Source: UBA1413 sp964650525
Lineage (GTDB): Bacteria; Bacteroidota; Bacteroidia; Bacteroidales; Prolixibacteraceae
Assembly (NCBI GenBank): GCA_964650525.1
Contig: CAZYUA010000023.1
Span: 5,399-69,398, forward strand
Direction: 5' to 3'
DNA: 64,000 bases
Shown: piece by piece, positions 1 to 8,128 of the stretch
How the letters are laid out: every line of letters begins with the position of its first letter
Position numbering within the stretch: position 1 is the stretch's first letter
Translations under genes and position numbers: made by a program
The notes under the pieces: model-generated
Told to the model about the DNA's origin: nothing
What the model saw: only the letters and a program-made list of their open reading frames with translations
The model's database searches: none

Positions 1-2
1 TG

Positions 3-3000
3 GCGTACAGCCTTGACGGGACCGCCTACCAGACGTCGAGCCTGTTCACCGGGCTGGCGCCGGGACAAAAGTATACCGTCCGGGTGCGCAATGCCGCAGG
101 CTGCGTCTCGTGGGCTGACACCACGATCCAGGCAGTGCAGGGTGCCCCGGATAAACCGGTCGTCAGTATTGTGCAGCCCACCTGCGCCGACACCCTGGGG
201 AGACTCACCATCACCTCGCCGGTGGAAGCAGGGATGACCTACAGCCTCGACGGCAACCTCTACCAGGGAAGCCCCCTCTTTGCCGGGCTGAAACCGGGAC
301 AGCAGTATACTGTCTTTGTCCGCAATGCCGCGGGCTGCGTTTCTCAGGCTGACACCACGATCCAGACAGTGCCGGGAGGCCCGGATAAACCCGTGCTGGT
401 GACCCTGGCACCCACCTGTGCCGACACCACCGGCACCATCACGGTTCACAGCCCCAAAGAGCCCGGCATGGGTTACAGCATCGACGGCACTGACTACGAC
501 AATGTCTCCGGGGTTTTCAGCGGCCTCCCCACGGGGATCTATTTTGTCACGGCGCGCGACAACCAGGGATGCCTCTCTCCTGCTGCCAGCGACACCCTCA
601 GGATACCGGAGAACCCGCGTATCAACGCCCAGGCAGAGGATGTGTCGGCACCGGGTGCCCTCGACGGCAGCATCTCCTTCTCGGTATTCCCGGGCAGGGA
701 CTACACCGTATCGCTGACCCTTCCAGACGCGACCACCGTAGTTTACACCCAGGAGACCGGCGTAATCCGGGATCTGGGCACCGGCAGCTATATCCTCTCG
801 GTCACCGACCAGCTGGGTTGTCGCGCCGATACCGCCCTTTTCCTCTCGGGACCTTCGCTGCTTTCTGCCCCGGGCGATACGCTGGTCCAGTGCCGCGGTG
901 ACCTGCCGGCATTGCTGACCACCCTGCAGGCCTTCCTGGATGGGGGAGGAAAGGCTGATCCTGCCTGTCCCGCCGATCCGGGAACCTTCACCTATACTGA
1001 AAAGAGCGACGGCGGAACCTGCCCGGAACGGATCGTCCGCACCTACTCGATGGTCGTCTGCGGAGCTACGGTCACGGATGAACAGGTGATCCTGGTCCAC
1101 GATACCATTCCGCCGGTGCTGGAGAACCTGCCGGCAGACTATGTGCAGATCGGAGAGACGGTGCCGCCGGTTTTGGGCAGCCTGGCGGACTACCTGCAGC
1201 AGCAGGGGGCGGATGCCGGCGACAACTGTGGTCTGGATCCCGCGAGCTTTGCCTACCGCCCTGAGCTGACCGACACCACGGCGCAGGGCGCCTATGCCGA
1301 CATTTACAATCGCGCCTATACGATCACCGATGGCTGCGGCAACCGCGACACCGCCTATCATCCGGTGGTGGTGCTGAAAAACTACAACTATACCTTTACC
1401 TGTCCCGATACGCTGTTCCTGGGATGCACGGATCCGCTGCCATTGCCACTGGCCACGCTCGGAGATTTCAACGCTGCCACGGGGGCTGTGGCCTTCAGCG
1501 AATGCTGGATGCAGGATACGACTTTTACCCATACCGAAGTGCCGCTTTCCGGTATGTGCGGACCGATAACCCGGGAGTACAGGGTGCGCGACCTCTGCAA
1601 CTTCCTTCACACCTGCACCCAGGTGATCATGATCACCGACACGGTGCCGCCTGTCATCACCTGCCCGGTACCGCCTGTTGCTGCCGGCGGCAGTGTGCCG
1701 GAGCCCTACGGGGATTCCGGGGAGTTCGAGGATGCCGGGGGTAAGCTCAACGACATTTGCGGTATCGACATAGCTTCCTTCCTGCTGGTGAAGGCCGACA
1801 CCCTCAAGGCACCCTCAGGGGCGGCGGAGACCCTCCTGCGCCATTATGCAGTCAGCGACCTGTGCGGCAACAGCGACACCTGCACCCAGGTGATCCCCAT
1901 ACAGCGGGTTGTCGACTTTGTATGTCCGCCCACCGCCAGTGTGGATTGCCCCGACGATGTGCTGCCGCCGCTGGCTTTCAACGATTTCGCAGCCCTGGGA
2001 ACTCCGCCCTACAGCAGTTGCGGCCTGATTCCGGCGAGCTTCGGGGCTGCCGACAGCACCGACCTGGCGGGCAAACGGATCCTGAGAACCTATCACATCA
2101 CCGACGGTTGCGACAGCCTGATCACCTGCACCCAGGAGATCCGGCTTACCGACGACGAGCCGCCAACCTTTGATTGCATTCACGACACCGCCTATATGGA
2201 TGCCACTGGCAGCTACACCTTCGTCAAGGGCGATGTACACGGACCTGTGAGCGACAACTGCCTGCCCGACAGTGTGAAGCTCAGCTACTCACCTCCGGCC
2301 ATCAGCTGCGACAGTGTAGGCCGCATCATCGCAGTGGAGGTGACGGCCACCGACTGGATCGGGAACAGCATCTCCTGCCGCACCACCGTGGCGGTACTCG
2401 ACACCCTGGCGCCGGTGGCCGTGTGCCGCGATACTGTCCGGATTTACCTCGACGAAAACCAGAGCGCCAGGCTTACGACGTTGCAGACCGATGGAGGTAC
2501 GAACGACAACTGCGACCCCGGGCCGCTGGCGTATACCCTAAGCCGGGAGCAGTTTGGCTGCAACGACCAGGACGCCCACACGGTGACCATGACGGTCTCC
2601 GACCGCTGGAAGAACCGCTCCACCTGCAACTCCACCCTTCTGGTGCTCGATACCATCGCTCCGGTGGCCCGCTGCAGGGACATCACCCTGCCTATCACCG
2701 ACGGGGAAACACTGGCCCTGTCACCTCAGGATGTGAACAACGGCAGCAGTGACAATTGCGGCATCCAGAGCCTGTCGTTCAGCGCGGGTAGCGAACTCTA
2801 CTACACCTGCAACAACACCGGCATAAACCAGGTGACCCTGATCGTCACCGACAAGTCGGGGAACCGCGACAGCTGCAAGGCTACCGTGACCATCGTGGGG
2901 AATGAACCTCCCCGGGCGCAGGATGACGCGGAGCAGGTACTCCAGAACACTCTGCAGATGCTCTTTGTGTTGCGCAACGATGCCGACCCGAACGGCAAGC

Positions 3001-3836
3001 TCGATAAAACGAGTATCCGTATCGTCAGGCAGCCACAGTACGGAACAGCCATGGCCAATCCGGCCACCGGCACGGTAACCTACCAGTCGGAAGGCGGGTA
3101 TTTCGGCAGCGACAGCTTCACCTACGCCATCTGCGACGACGGGGTGGCCTGCGGGGTACTCTGCGACACCGCCACGGTCCGCATTACCATCGTCGCCGGC
3201 AACGAAGCCCCTGTGGCCACCAACGACGAACTGGATGCCGGCTGCCTGCCCGTCACCATCAACGTCCTGGGTAACGATTCCGACCCCGACAACAACAACA
3301 TCACCGTTACCCTCTTCCCGGTGAGGAATCCCCGCCACGGCGAGGTCCGTTCCCTGACCGACAACGGATGGCTGGTCTACGAAACCGCCCGCGGTTTCGT
3401 GGGCATCGACAGCCTGTGGTACGAAATCTGCGACGACGGGTACCTCCCGAAGTGCGACACCGGAACGGTGGTCATCACCGTATTTGAAGATGGCGACTGC
3501 GACGGCATCCCCGACGAGGAGGTGACCGGTTTCTTGATTCCCGAAGGCTTCTCTCCCAACGGCGACGGCATCCACGACTATTTCGAGATCCGCGGCATCG
3601 AAAAATACCCGGATGCAGCCATCGCCATCTTCAACCGCTGGGGAAACAAACTGTACGAAAAACGCAACTACGGGAACCTGGCGGTATGGGGCAGCCAGCA
3701 GGAAGCCTGGTGGGGTGGCTACTCCGAAAGTAACCTCTCTATCGGCAAGAGGAAGGTACCCCCGGGGAATTACCTCTATATCCTCGACCTGGGGAATGGC
3801 AAAACCGAACGGGGAGCGGTCATGGTTTCCTACTAA
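3..3836 (+). CDS. T9SS type B sorting domain surface protein, 5' partial
   Basis: The frame is open from base 3, so the gene starts upstream of the window; 1277 residues are visible. It begins with three copies of a 78-residue module (see the repeat entry). Next come many Cys-bearing beta-sandwich, HYR-like modules with the recurring signatures DNC, CTQ and DTxPP, then two Ig/cadherin-like modules rich in ND.DP and DSFTY.ICDDG. The last 100 or so residues (from about residue 1176, SPNGDGIHDYF to the terminal MVSY) form the gliding-motility/CHU_C domain, which marks export and surface attachment by the type IX secretion system. The role is presumably adhesion or cell-surface structure; no catalytic motif is seen. 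A PorP/SprF gene follows after 62 bp, the usual neighbour of type B cargo proteins. Confidence 0.9.
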   Translation, partial: AYSLDGTAYQTSSLFTGLAPGQKYTVRVRNAAGCVSWADTTIQAVQGAPDKPVVSIVQPTCADTLGRLTITSPVEAGMTYSLDGNLYQGSPLFAGLKPGQQYTVFVRNAAGCVSQADTTIQTVPGGPDKPVLVTLAPTCADTTGTITVHSPKEPGMGYSIDGTDYDNVSGVFSGLPTGIYFVTARDNQGCLSPAASDTLRIPENPRINAQAEDVSAPGALDGSISFSVFPGRDYTVSLTLPDATTVVYTQETGVIRDLGTGSYILSVTDQLGCRADTALFLSGPSLLSAPGDTLVQCRGDLPALLTTLQAFLDGGGKADPACPADPGTFTYTEKSDGGTCPERIVRTYSMVVCGATVTDEQVILVHDTIPPVLENLPADYVQIGETVPPVLGSLADYLQQQGADAGDNCGLDPASFAYRPELTDTTAQGAYADIYNRAYTITDGCGNRDTAYHPVVVLKNYNYTFTCPDTLFLGCTDPLPLPLATLGDFNAATGAVAFSECWMQDTTFTHTEVPLSGMCGPITREYRVRDLCNFLHTCTQVIMITDTVPPVITCPVPPVAAGGSVPEPYGDSGEFEDAGGKLNDICGIDIASFLLVKADTLKAPSGAAETLLRHYAVSDLCGNSDTCTQVIPIQRVVDFVCPPTASVDCPDDVLPPLAFNDFAALGTPPYSSCGLIPASFGAADSTDLAGKRILRTYHITDGCDSLITCTQEIRLTDDEPPTFDCIHDTAYMDATGSYTFVKGDVHGPVSDNCLPDSVKLSYSPPAISCDSVGRIIAVEVTATDWIGNSISCRTTVAVLDTLAPVAVCRDTVRIYLDENQSARLTTLQTDGGTNDNCDPGPLAYTLSREQFGCNDQDAHTVTMTVSDRWKNRSTCNSTLLVLDTIAPVARCRDITLPITDGETLALSPQDVNNGSSDNCGIQSLSFSAGSELYYTCNNTGINQVTLIVTDKSGNRDSCKATVTIVGNEPPRAQDDAEQVLQNTLQMLFVLRNDADPNGKLDKTSIRIVRQPQYGTAMANPATGTVTYQSEGGYFGSDSFTYAICDDGVACGVLCDTATVRITIVAGNEAPVATNDELDAGCLPVTINVLGNDSDPDNNNITVTLFPVRNPRHGEVRSLTDNGWLVYETARGFVGIDSLWYEICDDGYLPKCDTGTVVITVFEDGDCDGIPDEEVTGFLIPEGFSPNGDGIHDYFEIRGIEKYPDAAIAIFNRWGNKLYEKRNYGNLAVWGSQQEAWWGGYSESNLSIGKRKVPPGNYLYILDLGNGKTERGAVMVSY
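6..707 (+). repeat. Three tandem 234-bp (78-aa) coding repeats
   Basis: The codons for Tyr-Ser-(Leu/Ile)-Asp-Gly recur at 6, 240 and 474, exactly 234 bp apart. The first two units are close to identical over GL.PGQ.YTV.VRNAAGCVS.ADTTIQ, and the third is more diverged. The left end is cut by the window, so the total copy number is unknown. Such in-frame repeats of surface adhesins can expand or contract by recombination. Confidence 0.85.
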
Positions 3837-3898
3837 ATAAACATTTGATCATAATAAGTATTTATCGGCAGGCAGGCAACGGGTTAATGGGTTTATTC

Positions 3899-4831
3899 AT
3901 GCGGAAGGTTACACTTATAGGGTTAATGGTTCTGGTGGCAGCCACCTGGAGTTTCAGGGGTATGGCGCAGCAGGACCCTATCTTCACGCAGTATATGTTC
4001 AACACCCAGGCGATCAACCCCGCCTATGCCGGCATCTGGGAAAAAATCGGCTTCAACACCCTGGTGCGCAAACAGTGGGCAGGCATCACCCGGTCGCCCT
4101 TCACCCAGCTTTTCTCGTTCCACTCTCCCATATTCAACGAAAACATCGGCATCGGGCTGAACATCATCAACGACACCTATGGGTACGAAGAAAGGCTCAG
4201 CATCTTTGCGGATTATGCCTATGAAATCATCCTGGAGCCCAATCTTTTTCTCCGCTTCGGGCTGAAAGCCGGGTTTATGAACTACCAGAACCCCCTGTCG
4301 CGTTACCGGCTGGTCGATGGTCAGTTCGATCCCGCCTTTCAGGAGGACATAGAAATTCCCTTTATGCCCAACTTCGGTGTAGGGTTGTTCCTGTACAACG
4401 ACAATTTCTATGCAGGATTTTCCATACCCAGGCTGCTCGAAAATGAGTTTGTGTCGAACCGGAACAACTACATCACGCTGATCGAGGCCCGGCATGTATA
4501 CCTGAACACCGGGTATGTCTTCAGTCTGAACGACAATTTGAAATTCAAGCCGGCCTTCATGTTCCGGGCGGCTTTGGGGGCTCCCTTTCAGATAGACCTG
4601 AGCGCCAACTTTATGTTGCACGACAAGCTCTGGCTCGGGGCCATGGTGCGTACCGGCGATGCTCTCTGCTTCATGGCGCAGTGGGTGTTCGACAACAACC
4701 TCCGCCTGGGCTACGCCATGGATATCACCTTCTCCGACATCTACAAATACCAGAACGGCACGTACGAGTTCACCCTCAGCTACGATGTCGACTTGTACGG
4801 CCGTCACTACCGTGCGTCGAAGTACTTCTGA
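3899..4831 (+). CDS. PorP/SprF family T9SS membrane protein
   Basis: This is an outer-membrane beta-barrel protein of the PorP/SprF family, which works with type IX secretion and pairs with type B (CHU_C) cargo. I start it at the ATG at 3899 (MRKVTLIGLMVLVAA), which gives a clean signal peptide ending near MAQ; the upstream in-frame starts at 3845 and 3887 would bury that signal. The mature protein opens with QDPIFTQYMFN and then NPAYAG, hallmarks of the family, and ends after 310 residues. It lies 62 bp behind the surface-protein gene and converges with the next gene, with only 12 bp between the stop codons. Confidence 0.9.
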   Translation: MRKVTLIGLMVLVAATWSFRGMAQQDPIFTQYMFNTQAINPAYAGIWEKIGFNTLVRKQWAGITRSPFTQLFSFHSPIFNENIGIGLNIINDTYGYEERLSIFADYAYEIILEPNLFLRFGLKAGFMNYQNPLSRYRLVDGQFDPAFQEDIEIPFMPNFGVGLFLYNDNFYAGFSIPRLLENEFVSNRNNYITLIEARHVYLNTGYVFSLNDNLKFKPAFMFRAALGAPFQIDLSANFMLHDKLWLGAMVRTGDALCFMAQWVFDNNLRLGYAMDITFSDIYKYQNGTYEFTLSYDVDLYGRHYRASKYF

Positions 4832-4843
4832 GCTGCGGGTGTG

Positions 4844-5533
4844 TCAGAAAAACCGGAAGGGGTTGTAGCTGATGCCATGGTCGTAGACGTCGCAGTTTTC
4901 GCGCTTTTTCAGGAAGCGTACCATGCCATAGGTGGCGGGGGTGAGAAGGATCTCCACACCGCATTTGAAGAGGTAGTTCGACAGGATCACGGTGGCCAGC
5001 AGATCTCCGGGGAGGGTTCCGTAAAAGGCAACCAGGCAGAAGAGGAGGGTGTCCACACCCTCGCCGGCCAGGGTGGAACCAATAGTGCGGACCCAGAGAT
5101 GCCGGCCTTCCATGCGGATCTTGAGCTTCGACAGGAGGAAGGAGTTGGTGAATTCGCCGGCAAAGTAAGCCACCAGGCTGGCCAGCACGATGCGGGGCAC
5201 GAAGCCGGCAATGGCGGCATAGGCCTCCTGGCCTTCCCATCCCGGTGCCGGGGGCAGCAGCTGCACCACCCACAACACCAGCGACATCAGCAGAGCGGCA
5301 AAAAAACCGGTCCAGATCACCTTCCGCGACCGCCGGTAACCATACACCTCGGTCAGCACATCCCCGAAAATATATCCCAGGGGAAACAACAGGGTGCCCC
5401 CGTCGAAGGTAAACGCCCACAACGACACGATCTTGGTGCTGGCCATGTTCGATATCAGCAGCACAGCTACGAACAGGGCCATGATGACTTCAAAATACCG
5501 GGAAGCCGGCTTATTGTCAGACGAGGGCATCAT
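4844..5533 (-). CDS. yhhQ: Queuosine precursor transporter (VUT family)
   Basis: A 229-residue integral membrane protein of the YhhQ/VUT family, which imports queuosine precursors such as preQ0/preQ1 for tRNA modification. Six or so hydrophobic helices are visible. The family stretch LFPLGYIFGDVLTEVYGYRRSRKVIW lies near residues 50-75, and a second conserved segment (GEFTNSFLLSKLKI) near the middle. Two ATG codons stand in tandem at 5533 and 5530; the TTG just before them is less likely. It is a single minus-strand gene with its own -10-like element (TAATTTTG on the minus strand, 5558-5565). Confidence 0.9.
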   Translation of the reverse strand: MMPSSDNKPASRYFEVIMALFVAVLLISNMASTKIVSLWAFTFDGGTLLFPLGYIFGDVLTEVYGYRRSRKVIWTGFFAALLMSLVLWVVQLLPPAPGWEGQEAYAAIAGFVPRIVLASLVAYFAGEFTNSFLLSKLKIRMEGRHLWVRTIGSTLAGEGVDTLLFCLVAFYGTLPGDLLATVILSNYLFKCGVEILLTPATYGMVRFLKKRENCDVYDHGISYNPFRFF

Positions 5534-5557
5534 CAATCATACAACTGTTAAAGTATG

Positions 5558-5565
5558 CAAAATTA
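5558..5565 (-). promoter_or_regulatory. -7 element (TAnnTTTG) before yhhQ
   Basis: The minus strand reads TAATTTTG, an exact match to the Bacteroidota -7 consensus TAnnTTTG, about 25 bp upstream of the yhhQ start. No convincing -33 TTTG is seen at the usual distance, so this is a half-supported promoter. Confidence 0.45.
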
Positions 5566-5605
5566 CTATTTTACCCTTGGGTGAAAGGCATTTTCCGGGC
5601 TACTG

Positions 5606-5637
5606 TTTGCGATTTGCAAATTATTTACGTATTTTTA
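5606..5637 (+). promoter_or_regulatory. Promoter of the Rnk/GreA-like gene
   Basis: TTTG at 5606-5609 is followed after 20 bp by TATTTTTA at 5630-5637, close to the Bacteroidota pattern TTTG-N19-21-TAnnTTTG (the last base differs). It lies about 45 bp upstream of the ATG at 5684. Confidence 0.55.
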
Positions 5638-5683
5638 CCCCGATTCGGTTCCCGGGAACCGGATTTTTTATTTTATCAATCCC

Positions 5684-6097
5684 ATGAAAGCGCAATTACA
5701 CATTACAGACATCGATTTCCAGCGGCTGCTGACCCTGGTAAACCATTTCGGAGCCGACAAAAAGGCCGACCCTGTCAACCTGGAAGTATTAAGGGAGGAA
5801 CTCCTGAAAGCAGACAAGATAGATCCGGAAAAGATACCGGCAGACTATATCACCATGAATTCGGAATTTGAGGTCACGGATGTGACCACGGGAAGGGTGA
5901 TGCGGTTCAGGCTGGTGTACCCCCAGCTGGCCGATTTTCGTAGCGGCAAGCTCTCGGTGTTGTCGCCTTTGGGAAGCGCCCTGATTGGCTACCGCGAAGG
6001 CGACGAGGTGGAGTTTCTGGCTCCCGGGGGAAAGAGGATGGTCAGGATCGGCAGGATCCTTTACCAGCCCGAGGCCAACGGGGAGTACGAACTGTAA
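5684..6097 (+). CDS. GreA/GreB-family (Rnk-like) RNA polymerase factor
   Basis: A 137-residue protein. Residues from about 58 on match the GreA/GreB C-terminal FKBP-like domain as found in Rnk (LSPLGSALIGYREGDEVEF then GGKRMVRIGRILYQPE). The N-terminal part is a short helical region in place of the long Gre coiled coil, which points to the Rnk type (regulator of nucleoside diphosphate kinase, binding in the RNAP secondary channel) and not to a cleavage factor. It is a single gene with a good promoter. Confidence 0.85.
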   Translation: MKAQLHITDIDFQRLLTLVNHFGADKKADPVNLEVLREELLKADKIDPEKIPADYITMNSEFEVTDVTTGRVMRFRLVYPQLADFRSGKLSVLSPLGSALIGYREGDEVEFLAPGGKRMVRIGRILYQPEANGEYEL

Positions 6098-6168
6098 TTC
6101 TTCTGCTTTGGGGCTCTCTTCCTGCCCTGAAGAAACCTCTGCCTGACAATCCCCACCCCCTTCACAGA

Positions 6169-6723
6169 TCAGAGCCCGATGGTGTCGCTCACTTCCTGCA
6201 TGGCCGACAGGGAAATCTCAGCAAACTCCCCGAGGGGAATGCCGATTTTTTCGCATTCCAGGATTACCTCCCGCCGTACTGAGGCGGCGAAGGCTTTTTC
6301 CTTCATGCGTTTGGTGACCGATTTCACTTTTACGGAAGCGACTTTTTTGTCGGGGTAGACCAGGGCGGTAGCAGTGATCAGTCCGGTGATGGTCTCCCCG
6401 GCGGCGAGGGCGTGCTGGAATTCGGTGGTCCGTTCCCGGCCGGTGGCCATCTCGTTGTGGTTGACAATGGCATCCAGGGCCGCCGGGGAGACCATCCCTC
6501 CGAGCAGCCTGGCCGCAGCAGGACCGTGGGTCAGCGGATCGGCACCGGTGATCTCCACGTCGATGTCGTGGAGCAGCCCCGCCAGTCCCCACTCCTCAAC
6601 GTTCCTGCCCAGACGCCGGGCCAGCGCCCGCATCACCGCCTCACTGGCATAACAGTGACGCCGCATATTCTCCGAGTGGATATGGCGCTCCAGCATCGCT
6701 ACCGCTTCTTCCCTGGTGATCAT
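6169..6723 (-). CDS. HD domain protein (predicted phosphohydrolase)
   Basis: An HD-superfamily protein of about 184 residues. The metal-binding motif is visible as H..YASEAVMRAL followed by GLLHDIDVE, and later HNEM, which supplies another ligand. I chose the ATG at 6723 (MITREEAVAMLERHI); an in-frame start at 6759 exists but would run through the divergent promoter region. The substrate is unknown. It is divergent from the CYTH gene with only 46 bp between the starts. Confidence 0.8.
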   Translation of the reverse strand: MITREEAVAMLERHIHSENMRRHCYASEAVMRALARRLGRNVEEWGLAGLLHDIDVEITGADPLTHGPAAARLLGGMVSPAALDAIVNHNEMATGRERTTEFQHALAAGETITGLITATALVYPDKKVASVKVKSVTKRMKEKAFAASVRREVILECEKIGIPLGEFAEISLSAMQEVSDTIGL

Positions 6724-6746
6724 CACAAAATGGTTAAAAGGTTTCC

Positions 6747-6764
6747 TATTTTTACCCAAAAATA
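6747..6764. promoter_or_regulatory. Back-to-back -7 elements between HD and CYTH genes
   Basis: The plus strand carries TATTTTTA at 6747-6754 and the minus strand carries TATTTTTG across 6757-6764, separated by 2 bp. Each fits TAnnTTTG (the plus one with a mismatch at the last base). If both work, the two divergent genes would compete for RNA polymerase. No -33 boxes are clear, so this is tentative. Confidence 0.35.
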
Positions 6765-6769
6765 ACGAA

Positions 6770-7228
6770 ATGAAGGAGACAGAACGGAAATTCCTCGTTC
6801 ATAAGGCCCATTTTCCTGATCATGTACCCCATACCCATATCAGACAGGGCTATCTGTCGGTCGATCCCGGGCGGATTGTCCGCATCCGGATGGACGATGC
6901 CAAAGCCTTCCTCACCATCAAGGGAACCATGACCGGCATCACACGGCCTGAATTTGAATATTCTATACCGCCTGCCGATGCCGAAGAGTTGATGAAGCTG
7001 GCTTTGCACCACCCGGTGGAAAAAATCAGATACCGTCTGAAAGTGGAGGACACCCATTGGGAAGTCGACGAATTCCTTGGCGTCAACCGGGGATTGTGGC
7101 TCGCAGAGGTGGAATTGGAAACCGAAGACCAGCCCTTCAGCCGCCCGGAGTGGCTGGGCGAGGAGGTCACCCGGGATGGAAGATACTACAATGCCTGGTT
7201 GGCAGAGCATCCCTGGTCCGCCTGGTAA
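6770..7228 (+). CDS. CYTH domain protein (triphosphate-tunnel metalloenzyme)
   Basis: A 152-residue single-domain CYTH protein. It opens with MKETERKFLV, which carries the diagnostic ExExK signature, and continues with VRIRMDD, AFLTIKG, FEYSIP and WEVDEFLG, the alternating acidic and basic strands that line the tunnel. Bacterial relatives of this size hydrolyse inorganic triphosphate or nucleoside triphosphates; the substrate cannot be told from sequence. The ATG at 6770 puts the ExExK motif at its usual place near the N terminus. It converges with the next gene (7 bp between stop codons). Confidence 0.85.
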   Translation: MKETERKFLVHKAHFPDHVPHTHIRQGYLSVDPGRIVRIRMDDAKAFLTIKGTMTGITRPEFEYSIPPADAEELMKLALHHPVEKIRYRLKVEDTHWEVDEFLGVNRGLWLAEVELETEDQPFSRPEWLGEEVTRDGRYYNAWLAEHPWSAW

Positions 7229-7235
7229 GGCCCCC

Positions 7236-7730
7236 TCAGTTCCGGATAATCTTGAAGCTCCCCACCGCCTTGTCAGCATTCCGGAAGACCTTCAGCAGGT
7301 AGGTCCCGGAAACATACATTTCCATGTTGATGAGTTCCGGGAGTGCCTCCGGCTGCTTGTCCAGCAGCATCCGGCCATCGGGGCTGTAAAGGCGGTAGCT
7401 GATATTTCCCGGCACCTCGCCCGAAATATCGAGTTTCAGGGAGGTGGAAACCGGATTGGGATATACGGAGACCTCCAGACCCGGATAGAGGTGCGGGTCC
7501 AGGGCGGTGACGGTCAGCCTGCTCTGGTGGAATCCCTGGGTCAGGATGTGGCTGCCACCCGATAAAGTAGCAATAACAGGTTCTCCGACCGTCCAAGACA
7601 ACTGGACTCCCGAGCCGGTGGCGCTGGCCCCTGCGGAGGAGATGACCTGCTGCCCCGTCACCGGCAGGTTAGCGGCCAGTAACAGCGTAGTTAATAAACT
7701 GAAAATGGTACGTTTCACGGCTATGGTCAT
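7236..7730 (-). CDS. Short T9SS type A sorting domain protein
   Basis: A secreted protein of 164 residues. The ATG at 7730 (MTIAVKRTIFSLLTTLLLAANLPVTG) gives a normal signal peptide; the longer frame back to 7865 has no hydrophobic start. After a short region (SWTVGEPVIATL..GSHILTQGFHQS, typical of small Bacteroidota exported proteins) comes a type A sorting domain from about residue 85 (VSVYPNPVSTSLKLDI..) ending SFKIIRN. There is almost no cargo between signal and sorting domain. Function is unknown. Confidence 0.85.
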   Translation of the reverse strand: MTIAVKRTIFSLLTTLLLAANLPVTGQQVISSAGASATGSGVQLSWTVGEPVIATLSGGSHILTQGFHQSRLTVTALDPHLYPGLEVSVYPNPVSTSLKLDISGEVPGNISYRLYSPDGRMLLDKQPEALPELINMEMYVSGTYLLKVFRNADKAVGSFKIIRN

Positions 7731-8128
7731 TAAATGGTACAACTTCCTTATTTTTATCTGCAACAGGCTACCCTGCGGGCAGCCCCTGTAAATCCCCTGC
7801 CTCCGGCTCTTCCAATTACCCGTCAAGTTACGGATTATTTGGATTCCCTGCACCCCTTTCAACAATTATTTACCGACAGGTGCCTGTCAGCAACAAACAG
7901 GGTCCCGATTCTCCGCCTTCAGCCGGGTAAACCGGCATACTGGTTCTAATAAAGCAAACAAAACCACGAACCTGAACTTTCGCATCCTTTTTGTTTCGCC
8001 TGTTCCGGCATGCGTAAAGGCTGGGTTAAATCCGGCACGAGAAGGCCAAAATTGCACCCCGGCCGGTGGGGGAATCATACCAGAAGCTCTATTTTTGCGT
8101 TAAGACTATTATTCACGGATAAAATTGC
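7731..8128. other. Intergenic region between divergent genes
   Basis: About 400 bp without a credible gene. It holds TATTTTTG at 8090-8097 on the plus strand, a plausible -7 element for the DUF3078 gene (ATG at 8129), and a short GC hairpin with arms GGCT.CCC / GGG.AGCC at 7766-7784. Nothing else is recognised. Confidence 0.5.

Noticed and set aside
2721..3575. A 284-codon minus-strand frame
   Set aside because: Antisense to the T9SS surface protein, rich in V, G and D as expected from reverse reading of its repeats.
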